Below, one piece after another: positions 23,432 to 30,513 of a stretch of 45,524 nt of DNA (position 1 is the stretch's first letter; the number at the start of each line of letters is the position of its first letter). The stretch spans positions 1-45,524 of the forward strand of contig NZ_JAIXPP010000067.1 of the NCBI RefSeq assembly GCF_027486195.1, read 5' to 3'. The position numbers were made by a program, and so were the translations under genes. Under the pieces are notes generated by a model. That model was not told the DNA's origin. It was given only the letters and a program-made list of their open reading frames with translations, and searched no databases. This DNA is from Novosphingobium sp. GTDB lineage: Bacteria; Pseudomonadota; Alphaproteobacteria; Sphingomonadales; Sphingomonadaceae.

Positions 23432-23531
23432 CTGACCAGATGGGGGTGTTAGGCTGACCTGATGGGGGCTGAACCCTGACCGAGCGGGGGCATTCACCTG
23501 ACCTGCTGGGGCCATCCTGACCGCTTGGGGG
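23432..23531 (+). repeat. Five phased iterons, CTGACC-N4-GGGG type
   Basis: Five 15-bp copies begin at 23432, 23454, 23476, 23498 and 23517: CTGACCAGATGGGGG, CTGACCTGATGGGGG, CTGACCGAGCGGGGG, CTGACCTGCTGGGGC and CTGACCGCTTGGGGG. Spacing is 22, 22, 22 and 19 bases, so most lie on one face of the helix. They are direct repeats upstream of a Rep_3-type initiator gene, the standard arrangement for initiator binding at an iteron origin. Confidence 0.88.
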
Positions 23532-23540
23532 ACGGGCCTC

Positions 23541-23616
23541 CAGCACGCTGCCCAGTGTGCTGAGTTCGCCCGCAAACACAGCACGCTGCCCAGTGTGCTG
23601 AGTTCGCCCGCAAACA
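23541..23616 (+). repeat. 38-bp perfect tandem duplication
   Basis: The 38 bases from 23541 to 23578 are repeated exactly at 23579-23616. Each copy begins with a near-palindrome, CAGCAC...GTGCTG (23541-23562 in the first copy), able to form a hairpin. The repeat lies between the iterons and repA. Recent duplication or a copy-number control element are both possible. Confidence 0.9.
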
Positions 23617-23708
23617 TCAAAACTGACCCCTAATCAGCGCTCTGTCCGTAAACTTGCCGACTCGCGGAATCTCCTAGGATTCGGCCTCCTGTTCACAGAC
23701 CTTCATTC

Positions 23709-23723
23709 CTGACCTCTTGGGGG
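23709..23723 (+). repeat. Isolated sixth iteron
   Basis: CTGACCTCTTGGGGG matches the iteron consensus and has the same orientation, but lies 178 bases from the fifth copy and close to the rep promoter, where initiator binding could influence rep transcription. Confidence 0.75.
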
Positions 23724-23741
23724 CTCCCGAACAAATCCCAT

Positions 23742-23775
23742 CCTGACCTGACTTGACGAATGAGGTCAGGTCAGG
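23742..23775. promoter_or_regulatory. Inverted repeat at the repA promoter (probable Rep autoregulation operator)
   Basis: CCTGACCTGAC (23742-23752) and GTCAGGTCAGG (23765-23775) are exact 11-bp inverted arms around 12 bases. Each arm contains the iteron half CTGACC, as in iteron plasmids where initiator monomers bind iterons and dimers bind an inverted operator. A TTGACG hexamer (23753-23758) lies inside it as a possible -35 element; the -10 is not clear. Confidence 0.75.
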
Positions 23776-23820
23776 CAGCAATCGGTCCCTCAAAGAATCA
23801 AGCTCTGATCGCACTATGGC

Positions 23821-24978
23821 ATGGAAACTGATGATAGCCCAATAGCAGAAGCTTCCGAGGAGAAGCCTGAAGAAGGTTCCCCCGGACGTGCGATGCGCGT
23901 TGCTGCTGCATTGAAGGCAAAGGGCGGCGACGAGTTTGCCAAGCCGGGCAACATCATTGAAATCAAATTCGTCAAAGGTGAGTCGCTTAGTCTGACTGCA
24001 TCGCGGCTATTGGCGCTCATGATCCTGACCGCAGGCGGAGATGCTTGGGAAGATCGTCCTCATCGCATCCGCAAAGCCGATATCCGCCGAGGCCACAAAG
24101 GTAACGAGCGGATCAGCGACATGCTTCAGGAGCTCCATCGCACCCTGTTTGCTGTGGACGACAAATCGTGGCGCGGAAAGAAGGCGACGCTCCTGTTTTC
24201 CTTGATTTCGCGATCGAAGGAAGAGACCGACGAGGATGGCGGAGAGACGGGTTGGATCGAATGGGAGTTCACGCCCGATGCGCGTAAGCTGATCCAGGCT
24301 TCTGAGACCTATGCCGTGCTTAACCGGCAAGCGGTCTTGGGTTTCCGCTCAAATTATGCGCTCAAGCTTTACGAGCTTGGAGCCCTTCGCCTCCATCGCC
24401 GCCAAGCAACCTGGCGAGGAGATATGCAGGCACTGCGTGCAGCGCTCGGGATCCCGCCTGATGTCTACACGGACTTCGCCCAGCTCCGGCGCAAGGTGCT
24501 TGAGAAGGCGAAGTCTGAAATTGACCAGCTCGCTCACTTCCGTGTCGAATGGCGTGAAATTCGGCAGGGGCGTACGGTCACCGAGCTTGAGTTCCGGTTT
24601 GAACCGAAGGGCGCCCCGGAGGTCTTGGAAACGGTAGATGAGCTCGACCGGCATTCGGCGGGACGGCAGGCGAGGCGGACCGGTTCCGTCGAGACTATAG
24701 CGGCAGGGCAGGGGGCAATAGCATCTACGCCCAGTGCGGCGCCTGCGATCAAGCAGTCAGAGTCCACATTCCCGTCGTCTGGCTCGATCCGCTTCGGGCA
24801 CGCCGATTTGCTTGAAGTCGCCCGAAAGCATGGCGGTGGATGGGATGTTGATCTTATCGCGAGCGGTTTTCGCGACCACATGGGCAATCGGTTGGAGAAG
24901 CTTCGTGGCGCTAAGCTGATTGCGGCGTGGAAGGGCTTTTGTGAGGGGTGGGTAAACCGGCGTGGGCGGCCCTCATAG
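23821..24978 (+). CDS. repA: Replication initiator protein (Rep_3/RepB-type)
   Basis: The 385-residue protein has the features of iteron-binding initiators: two winged-helix regions, about residues 45-150 (GESLSLTASRLLALMILTAG, then HRIRKADIRRGHKGNERISD) and 155-255 (TYAVLNRQAVLGFRSNYALK, LYELGALRLHRR, then RKVLEKAKSEIDQL). A basic C-terminal part with RFGHADLLEVARKHGGGWD resembles plasmid initiators of sphingomonads. Directly upstream are six matching iterons and an inverted repeat. The ATG at 23821 has no strong ribosome site. It is followed by a parS-like palindrome and parA, parB in the same direction, giving the usual rep-par block. This identifies the replicon type with good confidence. 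Confidence 0.9.
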   Translation: METDDSPIAEASEEKPEEGSPGRAMRVAAALKAKGGDEFAKPGNIIEIKFVKGESLSLTASRLLALMILTAGGDAWEDRPHRIRKADIRRGHKGNERISDMLQELHRTLFAVDDKSWRGKKATLLFSLISRSKEETDEDGGETGWIEWEFTPDARKLIQASETYAVLNRQAVLGFRSNYALKLYELGALRLHRRQATWRGDMQALRAALGIPPDVYTDFAQLRRKVLEKAKSEIDQLAHFRVEWREIRQGRTVTELEFRFEPKGAPEVLETVDELDRHSAGRQARRTGSVETIAAGQGAIASTPSAAPAIKQSESTFPSSGSIRFGHADLLEVARKHGGGWDVDLIASGFRDHMGNRLEKLRGAKLIAAWKGFCEGWVNRRGRPS

Positions 24979-24979
24979 T

Positions 24980-25001
24980 GAAAATTGCACGCGTGCAATT
25001 C
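24980..25001. repeat. Putative parS palindrome, copy 1
   Basis: The core is the perfect 18-bp palindrome AATTGCACGCGTGCAATT (24983-25000), flanked by GAA on the left and C on the right. An identical 22-base block recurs at 26355-26376. It lies between repA and parA, a usual place for a partition centromere. Confidence 0.75.
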
Positions 25002-25143
25002 GCCGCGCCCCCACCGAGTCAGGATGGGGCGCCGCCTCCCCAAATCGAGGCTGACAAGGCAGTTCAACTTTCGAAATTTCCGAATTTCTTGACCGAAAAG
25101 CGCAAGTGGGTGTAGCACACCCTCAATTGCGAAAGGACGGCAT

Positions 25144-26346
25144 GTGTCTAACGGACTTCAGATCGAAGAAGCCGAGCGTTTAGTCTCGGTTGCAACGCTC
25201 GCCAGTCGAACATCGTCGGTGCTCGAAAAGCTGCGCGACTCCGCACGAAGCGCTCGGGCAGATGCGCGCCGCGAGCCTACCTTTACGATCGGGAAGGCGG
25301 CCGAGCTCGTCGGGCGAACACCGGCAGCTATCCGTGATGCGGAGAAGGACGGGCGCCTGCCCGAGCCGGCGAGGACCGATAGCAATCGACGCGAGAGGTA
25401 CACTCTTGCCCAGCTTAACGACATGCGCGGCGTGTTCGGCACCAGGCCGTATCGTGCTCCGACCGATCCGTGTTGCGTGGTTGCGGTTCAGAATTTCAAA
25501 GGCGGCGTCGGCAAATCGACGCTGTCTGTTCATCTAGCGCAGTATCTCGCGATCAAGGGCTATCGTGTTGCATTGATCGACTGCGACAGCCAGGCCTCTG
25601 CGACGACGCTGTTTGGCTATGTGCCAGATCTCGATCTGACAGAGGACGATACGCTCTACCCATTCCTTCGTGAGGGTGAGCGGTCATCGCTCGACTACGC
25701 CCTCCGCAAGACCCATTTCGACGGCCTTGAGCTGATCCCTGCCAATCTTCGCCTGTTCAATTCCGAGTACGAACTGGCCGCCAGAATGGCGCAGGGGAAC
25801 GGAGCCTTACTTGACCGCCTCAAGGAAGGGATTGAGAGCATCTCGGATCGGTTCGATGTCATCGTCATGGACCCACCGCCCGCCCTCGGAGCTATCTCTT
25901 TGTCCGTGTTGCGAGCTGCGAATGCGTTGGTGGTTCCCGTTCCTCCGACCGTGATGGACTTCTCGTCGACCGCGGCATTCCTCTCAATGCTTGATGAGAC
26001 GATTGAGCAGCTGGCCGACCGGGGTCTTGCCCCAGAACTGACGTTTCTGCGCTTCGTTGCCTCAAAGGTCGATGAGAACAAGTCGATGCAGAAGGAGCTT
26101 CTGCAGTTGATGCGGACGCTGTTTGGCCACGCCATGGTTCGAACGCCGCTCAAGGACTCTGCCGAGATCGATAATGCGACTGCGCGGCTAATGACAGTCT
26201 ATGAACTCGACGGGCCTGCTACGAGCTCGGCGGTACGCAATCGCTGCCTTAATTATCTTGATGGCGTGAACTCAGAAATCGAAGTCGACATTCGATCGAT
26301 GTGGCCAAGCCATCAAAAGCGCCTCCGGCAGGAGGCCTTGGTATGA
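25144..26346 (+). CDS. parA: Plasmid partition ATPase ParA
   Basis: The 400-residue protein is a type Ia ParA: an N-terminal DNA-binding part with a MerR-like helix-turn-helix (about 43-90, FTIGKAAELVGRTPAAIRDA) and a C-terminal deviant Walker ATPase with KGGVGKST at 119-126, DCDSQASAT and DPPPALG. It moves ParB-parS complexes over the nucleoid, and the N-terminal domain probably represses its own operon. The start is GTG at 25144, with AAGGA 6 bases upstream; an overlapping ATG at 25142 is out of frame and leads to an early stop. It is flanked on both sides by identical parS-like palindromes and followed by parB. Confidence 0.93.
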   Translation: MSNGLQIEEAERLVSVATLASRTSSVLEKLRDSARSARADARREPTFTIGKAAELVGRTPAAIRDAEKDGRLPEPARTDSNRRERYTLAQLNDMRGVFGTRPYRAPTDPCCVVAVQNFKGGVGKSTLSVHLAQYLAIKGYRVALIDCDSQASATTLFGYVPDLDLTEDDTLYPFLREGERSSLDYALRKTHFDGLELIPANLRLFNSEYELAARMAQGNGALLDRLKEGIESISDRFDVIVMDPPPALGAISLSVLRAANALVVPVPPTVMDFSSTAAFLSMLDETIEQLADRGLAPELTFLRFVASKVDENKSMQKELLQLMRTLFGHAMVRTPLKDSAEIDNATARLMTVYELDGPATSSAVRNRCLNYLDGVNSEIEVDIRSMWPSHQKRLRQEALV

Positions 26347-26354
26347 GCCGCTGG

Positions 26355-26376
26355 GAAAATTGCACGCGTGCAATTC
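26355..26376. repeat. Putative parS palindrome, copy 2
   Basis: The block is identical to the one at 24980-25001, with the palindromic core at 26358-26375, in the 48-base gap between parA and parB. Two exact copies flanking parA make partition or par autoregulation the natural reading. Confidence 0.75.
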
Positions 26377-26394
26377 TGCTAATGGGAGGCTTGC

Positions 26395-27414
26395 ATGAGT
26401 AGGAAGAACATCGGTTTTGCCGCCGACTTGGCAGCCGGGATCGATCTGACCGAGGATTCCGCCGCGCCGCGTCGATCGAGCATCGCGTCGAATGTGCTTA
26501 CCGGGCGATCAAACCGTTTGGCCGATCTCGCTTCCGGTGCGATTGTCTCGCGCACGCATGAGCTCGTTGATCCAGCAAGGTGCCGGATGTGGGCTGGCCA
26601 CAATCGCGACTACGCGCTCCTCAATGAGGAACGCTGCGCAGACTTGATCGAGAGCATCAAGGCCCAAGGGCGGCAAGAGATCCCGGCTATTGTCCGTCGC
26701 CTGTCGGGCGAAGATGGCTATGATTTCGAGGTCATCTGCGGGGCGAGGCGACACTGGTCGGTCAGCTGGCTGCGGACGCACAACTACCCAGACTTCAAGT
26801 TCCTCGTCGACGTGCGCGAGATTGGCGATGAGGAGGCTTTCAGGCTCGCAGATCTCGAGAACCGCGCACGGGACGACCTAACCGATTTCGAGCGCGCGAA
26901 GGACTATCTCCGGGCATTGTCGGCCTACTACGAGGGTCGTCAGAAGACGATGGCCGAACGGCTCAAAGTGTCCGAAAGCTGGCTCACACGCTATCTCGAT
27001 CTGGCCCGCCTGCCCGAGGAGTTGACCAGAGCCTTTGCTAATCCGCAGGAGCTCGGAATTCGCAATGCGATCGCACTCAAGGCGCTCATGAAGCCAGAGG
27101 ATCGGAAGGAGAGGGCCTTCCGGGAGGCAGCGCGGCTTGCCGCAGAACGGGAACGGACGAACCATTCGCCATCTGTCCTCGAGGTGATCAAGGCGCTTTC
27201 ACTCGCGGCTGATCCCCCCAAGAAGTCAGGAACCCCCAAGAAGTCAGGAAAGGCCGAGACCGTCGCGAATGCGGTTGGCCAGCCTGTACTTCGGATTGAG
27301 GGTGCTGATCGCAAGGGTGTCCGCATTACCTTGCTGAACAAGGGTGGTGCGACGCGGCAGGAAGCCGAAGAGGCTATTCGCGCGGTACTAGATCAGCATT
27401 GGCCGGTACAATAG
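26395..27414 (+). CDS. parB: Plasmid partition protein ParB
   Basis: The 339-residue protein has the ParB/RepB/Spo0J layout. A ParB/Srx-like domain carries the CTP-binding signature GARRH at 116-120 and ENRAR at 155-159, followed by a helix-turn-helix (about 185-210, KTMAERLKVSESWLTRYLDL) and a C-terminal dimerisation region after about 280. It should bind the two palindromes around parA and spread. GGGAGG precedes the ATG by a few bases. In the linker, an 18-bp tandem repeat (27215-27250) encodes PKKSG twice. The 3' end overlaps the convergent gene at 27374 by 41 bases. Confidence 0.93.
   Translation: MSRKNIGFAADLAAGIDLTEDSAAPRRSSIASNVLTGRSNRLADLASGAIVSRTHELVDPARCRMWAGHNRDYALLNEERCADLIESIKAQGRQEIPAIVRRLSGEDGYDFEVICGARRHWSVSWLRTHNYPDFKFLVDVREIGDEEAFRLADLENRARDDLTDFERAKDYLRALSAYYEGRQKTMAERLKVSESWLTRYLDLARLPEELTRAFANPQELGIRNAIALKALMKPEDRKERAFREAARLAAERERTNHSPSVLEVIKALSLAADPPKKSGTPKKSGKAETVANAVGQPVLRIEGADRKGVRITLLNKGGATRQEAEEAIRAVLDQHWPVQ
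27215..27250 (+). repeat. 18-bp in-frame tandem repeat inside parB
   Basis: CCCCCAAGAAGTCAGGAA occurs at 27215-27232 and again at 27233-27250. It encodes two PKKSG units in the basic linker between the DNA-binding and dimerisation parts of ParB, a place where length changes are tolerated. Confidence 0.85.
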
Positions 27415-28321
27415 CACTATCGGTCTCGCGCAAGCGCACCATGCCTGCCTCCTGCAATGAGGACACCGATTGCGAAGCGGTTCGCTTTGTCACGCCTAGG
27501 CATCTGGCAAGCTCCGCTCTGGTAAGGGGACCAAGGCTGACGATCATGCGCCACACCTGCGGAGCAGTTGAGGAGGCATACAGCCGACCGGCCAGCTGCT
27601 TGTCGGCCAAAGTGACAGCCTCTCGCATCACCCGCAAATCGGCCGCGGCATTGTCAGTGGCCGTCTGAAGCGCTGAACGGAGAAGGGCGGGCAGGGGTTC
27701 TTCGTGGAATTCGCGGAACAGAGCCCGCGGCATGATGCCTGCAAGCGCCAGCGGGGCTGAGCCCAATCCAAAAAGGTGGGGCCTGATGGCCGCAGCCAAT
27801 GAGGCAGCCCAGGCCGCGCCACGCGGCGCCGAACGCGTGATTGCGAACCCGCCGACCTGGACCATTTCGCTGCCGCCTTCGAAAAAGTCGAATTCCTCGG
27901 TTCGCAGTTCCTCAAGCCACTCGAGCAGGGTGCCCTGAGGATCCCTGCTAGGGAGTAGGGCGTCGAGCCGCGCGAGCGCATTGTCTGCGGGGGTGTAGGC
28001 CTCGGTGAAGCCTTCGGCCTGGCTCTTGGCTGCCAGCACTAGCTTCGCGGCTTTGGCGAGGGCAGGGGGCGCACGTCGGCCGATCCATGACAGAAATTGC
28101 CGCCGCTCCTCCGCATACCATGATCGGACCAGTTCGCTCGCGCCCACGCCTGGGTTGTGCGCGATTCCCAGATTATCAAAGGGATAGTCGCGAACATGTA
28201 CGCGCCAAAGGCGCCGCAATGAGGCCATCGCTAGGCACTCGGAAAGCTCCGGCGAGATGAAGGGGAGGGCGCCTTCTATCCGTGCAAGGGTCAGTTGCCA
28301 GGGGGAAGGGGAAAGCGCCAT
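27374..28321 (-). CDS. Winged-HTH protein of unknown role next to parB, 315 aa
   Basis: The protein has an N-terminal helical region and a clear C-terminal winged helix-turn-helix (about 255-305, LTRAELARCLGVTKRTASQS followed by LQEAGMVRLRE). The general layout recalls plasmid proteins of rhizobia annotated as RHE_PE00001/DUF1612-like, but I recognise this only loosely. It is convergent with parB and overlaps it by 41 bases at the 3' end. The ATG at 28321 has no ribosome site; TATACT lies 10 bases before it, which suggests a leaderless message. A second GTATACTTTT segment 22 bases further upstream may be an operator repeat. It may regulate plasmid genes. Confidence 0.75.
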   Translation of the reverse strand: MALSPSPWQLTLARIEGALPFISPELSECLAMASLRRLWRVHVRDYPFDNLGIAHNPGVGASELVRSWYAEERRQFLSWIGRRAPPALAKAAKLVLAAKSQAEGFTEAYTPADNALARLDALLPSRDPQGTLLEWLEELRTEEFDFFEGGSEMVQVGGFAITRSAPRGAAWAASLAAAIRPHLFGLGSAPLALAGIMPRALFREFHEEPLPALLRSALQTATDNAAADLRVMREAVTLADKQLAGRLYASSTAPQVWRMIVSLGPLTRAELARCLGVTKRTASQSVSSLQEAGMVRLRETDSAIVPANADLVPRE

Positions 28322-28379
28322 CAGCCAGAAAGTATATCAATGAGCAAAAAAGTATACCCAGCTTGTACGGTTGATTTAC

Positions 28380-28405
28380 TGTCCGATGAATGCCCTTCAC
28401 GGACA
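28380..28405. promoter_or_regulatory. Candidate recombinase binding site (res-like dyad)
   Basis: The 26-bp segment begins TGTCCGATGAA and ends TTCACGGACA, whose complement reads TGTCCGTGAA, so the two ends are near-identical inverted arms. Size and TGTCYG ends resemble a subsite for serine resolvases. It lies 154 bases upstream of the recombinase gene. No second subsite was found with confidence. Confidence 0.35.
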
Positions 28406-28543
28406 TCACATTCGAGGTGTCTTGAGCAGGAGAAATGAACCAGGGCAGGGCTCAAACGTCAGGATTCTCCCGGAATAATGCCACTGGCCACAACTGGTTG
28501 AGAGGTATATCTAATGGGGGCAACCGTTCAAATGCCTCCATTC

Positions 28544-28558
28544 TATAATATGTGACAA
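28544..28558 (+). promoter_or_regulatory. -10 element of the recombinase gene, leaderless start
   Basis: A perfect TATAAT (28544-28549) lies 9 bases before the recombinase ATG at 28559 and no Shine-Dalgarno is present. Transcription should begin within a few bases of the ATG. The -35 region is weak. Confidence 0.5.
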
Positions 28559-29452
28559 ATGACTCTGATCGGCTACGCCCGGGTTTCGACCGATGAACAG
28601 GACACTGCTGCCCAGCAGGATGCGCTGCGTGCGCAAGGGTGCTCGATGATCTTCGAGGATAAGGCGAGCGGCGCGAATAGGGAGCGCCCGAACCTTGCAA
28701 GAGCACTGGACCGGGTAGGGAAGGACGACACCTTGCTGGTGGTACGGATTGATCGCCTGGCGCGCTCGCTGTCGCATCTGCTCGAGATTGTCGAAACGTT
28801 GCGCGCCAAGGGCGCCTACTTCCGGTCGATCAACGATCCGATCGATACTTCCAGCGCACAAGGCATGCTGATGACCCAGATGCTGGGAGCCTTCGCGGAG
28901 TTTGAACGCGCCTTGATCCGAGAGCGTACGCGCGCGGGCATCAAGGCCGCCGTCGCTCGCGGCGCGCGTCCAGGAAATCCCAAGATGCGGAGCCGCGATC
29001 CTGGAGCGATCGCCGAAATCCGCGCCAGCCATAAGGAGCGCCACCTCAATGAGTTGCTCGATGGCCGACATCGCTGGCTTCCCACGGTGGAGCGGTTGCG
29101 ACCACACCTTCCCTGGGGTTTGGTGCTAAGGCAGATTCAAGCATTGCCGCCGCCAGTGCGGTCGTTCAGTGAACGCACACTTGTTAAGGCATGCCGGACC
29201 TTGGTTCGGGAAGGCTATGCCGAGCCAGCGATCCTTAAAGTCGCACCTCGGCCGCCCGCAGATACCAGAGCAGCCCGCCTCGTGGCTGATCGGCTCAAGA
29301 CTCACCCAGGTAGTTCGCTCCGCGATATTGCGTCCTGGCTGTCGCGCGACCTACGCGAGCCGACGCCGCGCGGCGGGCTGTCCTGGTCCCCTGAGGGAGT
29401 CCGAAGGGTGATTTCACAAGCGATGGCGCTGCGATTGATCGCCGCCGAATAG
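28559..29452 (+). CDS. Serine recombinase (resolvase/invertase family) with extended C-terminus
   Basis: The 297-residue protein has a full N-terminal resolvase catalytic domain: Ser10 in IGYARVSTDEQ, RIDRLARSL with the catalytic arginines, and the E-helix segment MLGAFAEFERALIRERTRAG. Ordinary resolvases end at about 185-200 residues after one helix-turn-helix; here about 150 extra residues follow residue 145, including VARGARPGNPKM and later a second segment (SLRDIASWLSRDLREPTPRG) that looks like another DNA-binding module. It probably resolves plasmid multimers or is a remnant of a transposon. A leaderless promoter and a res-like dyad lie upstream. Confidence 0.88.
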   Translation: MTLIGYARVSTDEQDTAAQQDALRAQGCSMIFEDKASGANRERPNLARALDRVGKDDTLLVVRIDRLARSLSHLLEIVETLRAKGAYFRSINDPIDTSSAQGMLMTQMLGAFAEFERALIRERTRAGIKAAVARGARPGNPKMRSRDPGAIAEIRASHKERHLNELLDGRHRWLPTVERLRPHLPWGLVLRQIQALPPPVRSFSERTLVKACRTLVREGYAEPAILKVAPRPPADTRAARLVADRLKTHPGSSLRDIASWLSRDLREPTPRGGLSWSPEGVRRVISQAMALRLIAAE

Positions 29453-29498
29453 TTGCCCGGGTTGCCTTTCCTGGAGAAGCCGAAGTAGGATCCTGACC

Positions 29499-29666
29499 AT
29501 GTCCTCGCCCAAGCAATTCAAGATCATTCTGCGCCTCTATAGCGGAGTGGAAATTCCGATTGGGCCCGGGAAAGCTGACTTGCTCGACGCCATCAGGGGA
29601 TTCGGTTCGAGCTCGGCGGCCGGCCGGGCTTTTTGGCCTGCTCCCGATCGGTCGGCACGACAGTAG
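29499..29666 (+). pseudogene. ModE-like winged-HTH regulator, N-terminal remnant
   Basis: A 55-codon frame starts at the ATG at 29499 (AGGA 8 bases upstream) and encodes MSSPKQFKIILRLYSGVEIP, then IGPGKADLLDAIRGFGSSSA and AGRAF. This is the start of the ModE-type (molybdate-responsive) winged-helix domain, where the family normally continues GPGKxxLLxAIxxxGSISAAARAMGMSYRRAW. Here the match is lost right after SAAGRA, and the rest of the frame is unrelated and ends 14 codons later. It is therefore a broken copy, cut at the recognition helix. It sits between the recombinase and the NUDIX gene, at a junction between backbone and catabolic cargo. Confidence 0.6.
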
Positions 29667-29676
29667 AAGGAAGAGC

Positions 29677-30453
29677 ATGATGCACCACGAAGAGTCAGCA
29701 CTCGAGCCCAAACTGGCAGCCACCATTCTGCTTCTACGCGATGAGCCTGAGTTTCAGGTGCTGATGGTCAAGCGGCACCAGCAGATAGATTTTGCCTCAG
29801 GCGCGCTCGTCTTTCCTGGCGGCAAACTGCACGACCGGGATGCAGATCCTGCCTGGGCCGAACACTGTACTGGGTGGCCCCAATTCGACGAGGTGCAGCG
29901 GAAACTTCGGATCGCCGCGATTCGCGAAGTATTCGAAGAGGCGGGAATTCTCCTTGCCCACCACCGTGACGGCAGGCTTTTCGAGCACAGCTGTGAACCA
30001 GCGGTGCGCAGCGCCGTAGATCGGGGAGATCTGGCCTTCCTCGACGTTGTGCGCGACCTTGGTGTACAATTGCGGCTTGATGCATTGAGGGTATTTGCGC
30101 GCTGGATCACGCCGCCAATCATGCCAAAGCGCTTCGACACCTTTTTCTACGTCGTCCATGCCCCCGCCAATCAAGTCGCCGCTTGCGACGGTCATGAAAC
30201 CGTCGATGCCGAATGGATAGCTCCAAGGGATGTTTTGCGCCTAGCCGGAAGCGGCGAACGAACGGTCATTTTCCCGACCCGGATGAATGTGCAGTTGCTT
30301 TCCGAAGCAAGCGATGCGTCGGACTGTCTGCGTCGCGCCGAAGAGCGGCCACTCGTTACCGTGCTTCCCCGGCTTGAAGAACGGAACGGCCAGCGCGTCC
30401 TCGTCATACCCGACAATGCTGGTTATGGTCCCGTTGTTGAAATTGTCGGTTGA
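29677..30453 (+). CDS. NUDIX hydrolase, CoA-pyrophosphatase (NUDT7/NUDT19)-like
   Basis: The 258-residue protein has an interrupted Nudix box: FPGGK (46-50) and, after an insertion of about 30 residues, REVFEEAG (83-90). This split box and the N-terminal ATILLLRDEPEFQVLMVKRH segment are typical of the NUDT7/8/19-like subgroup, several members of which cleave CoA and acyl-CoA. I chose the ATG at 29677 because GGAAG lies 5 bases upstream; a longer frame would run through the ModE remnant. It is placed just outside, and convergent with, a CoA-dependent catabolic operon, so a role in trimming dead-end acyl-CoA is plausible but inferred. Confidence 0.85.
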   Translation: MMHHEESALEPKLAATILLLRDEPEFQVLMVKRHQQIDFASGALVFPGGKLHDRDADPAWAEHCTGWPQFDEVQRKLRIAAIREVFEEAGILLAHHRDGRLFEHSCEPAVRSAVDRGDLAFLDVVRDLGVQLRLDALRVFARWITPPIMPKRFDTFFYVVHAPANQVAACDGHETVDAEWIAPRDVLRLAGSGERTVIFPTRMNVQLLSEASDASDCLRRAEERPLVTVLPRLEERNGQRVLVIPDNAGYGPVVEIVG

Positions 30454-30513
30454 GGCCTGACCATCGCATGATCAACAGTCTTGGAACTTGGGTGATTCCG
30501 AAGCCTCCTCACC

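Larger units (their letters stand above)
23210..23820. other. Replication origin region (oriV)
   Basis: The 611-base gap before repA holds the structures of an iteron origin: a dyad TGAATCAC-N10-GTGATTCA (23256-23281), a hairpin with arms GGGCGA/TCGCCC (23300-23318), AT-rich DNA at 23319-23340 and 23358-23415, phased iterons (23432-23531 and 23709-23723), a 38-bp tandem duplication (23541-23616), a poor DnaA-box match CTGTTCACA (23689-23697) and an inverted repeat at the rep promoter (23742-23775). Ten GANTC sites are spread over 23257-23799. No protein gene is supported. Confidence 0.8.

Noticed and set aside
23541..23616. Possible CRISPR-like repeats
   Set aside because: Two copies are directly adjacent without spacers and there are no cas genes; it is a tandem duplication.
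23331..23620. Small minus-strand frames in the origin starting MFAGELSTLGSVL
   Set aside because: They arise from the 38-bp duplication (the same start occurs twice), lack ribosome sites and run through iterons.
23689..23697. DnaA box CTGTTCACA
   Set aside because: Two mismatches to the consensus; mentioned in the origin entry but not called as a feature.
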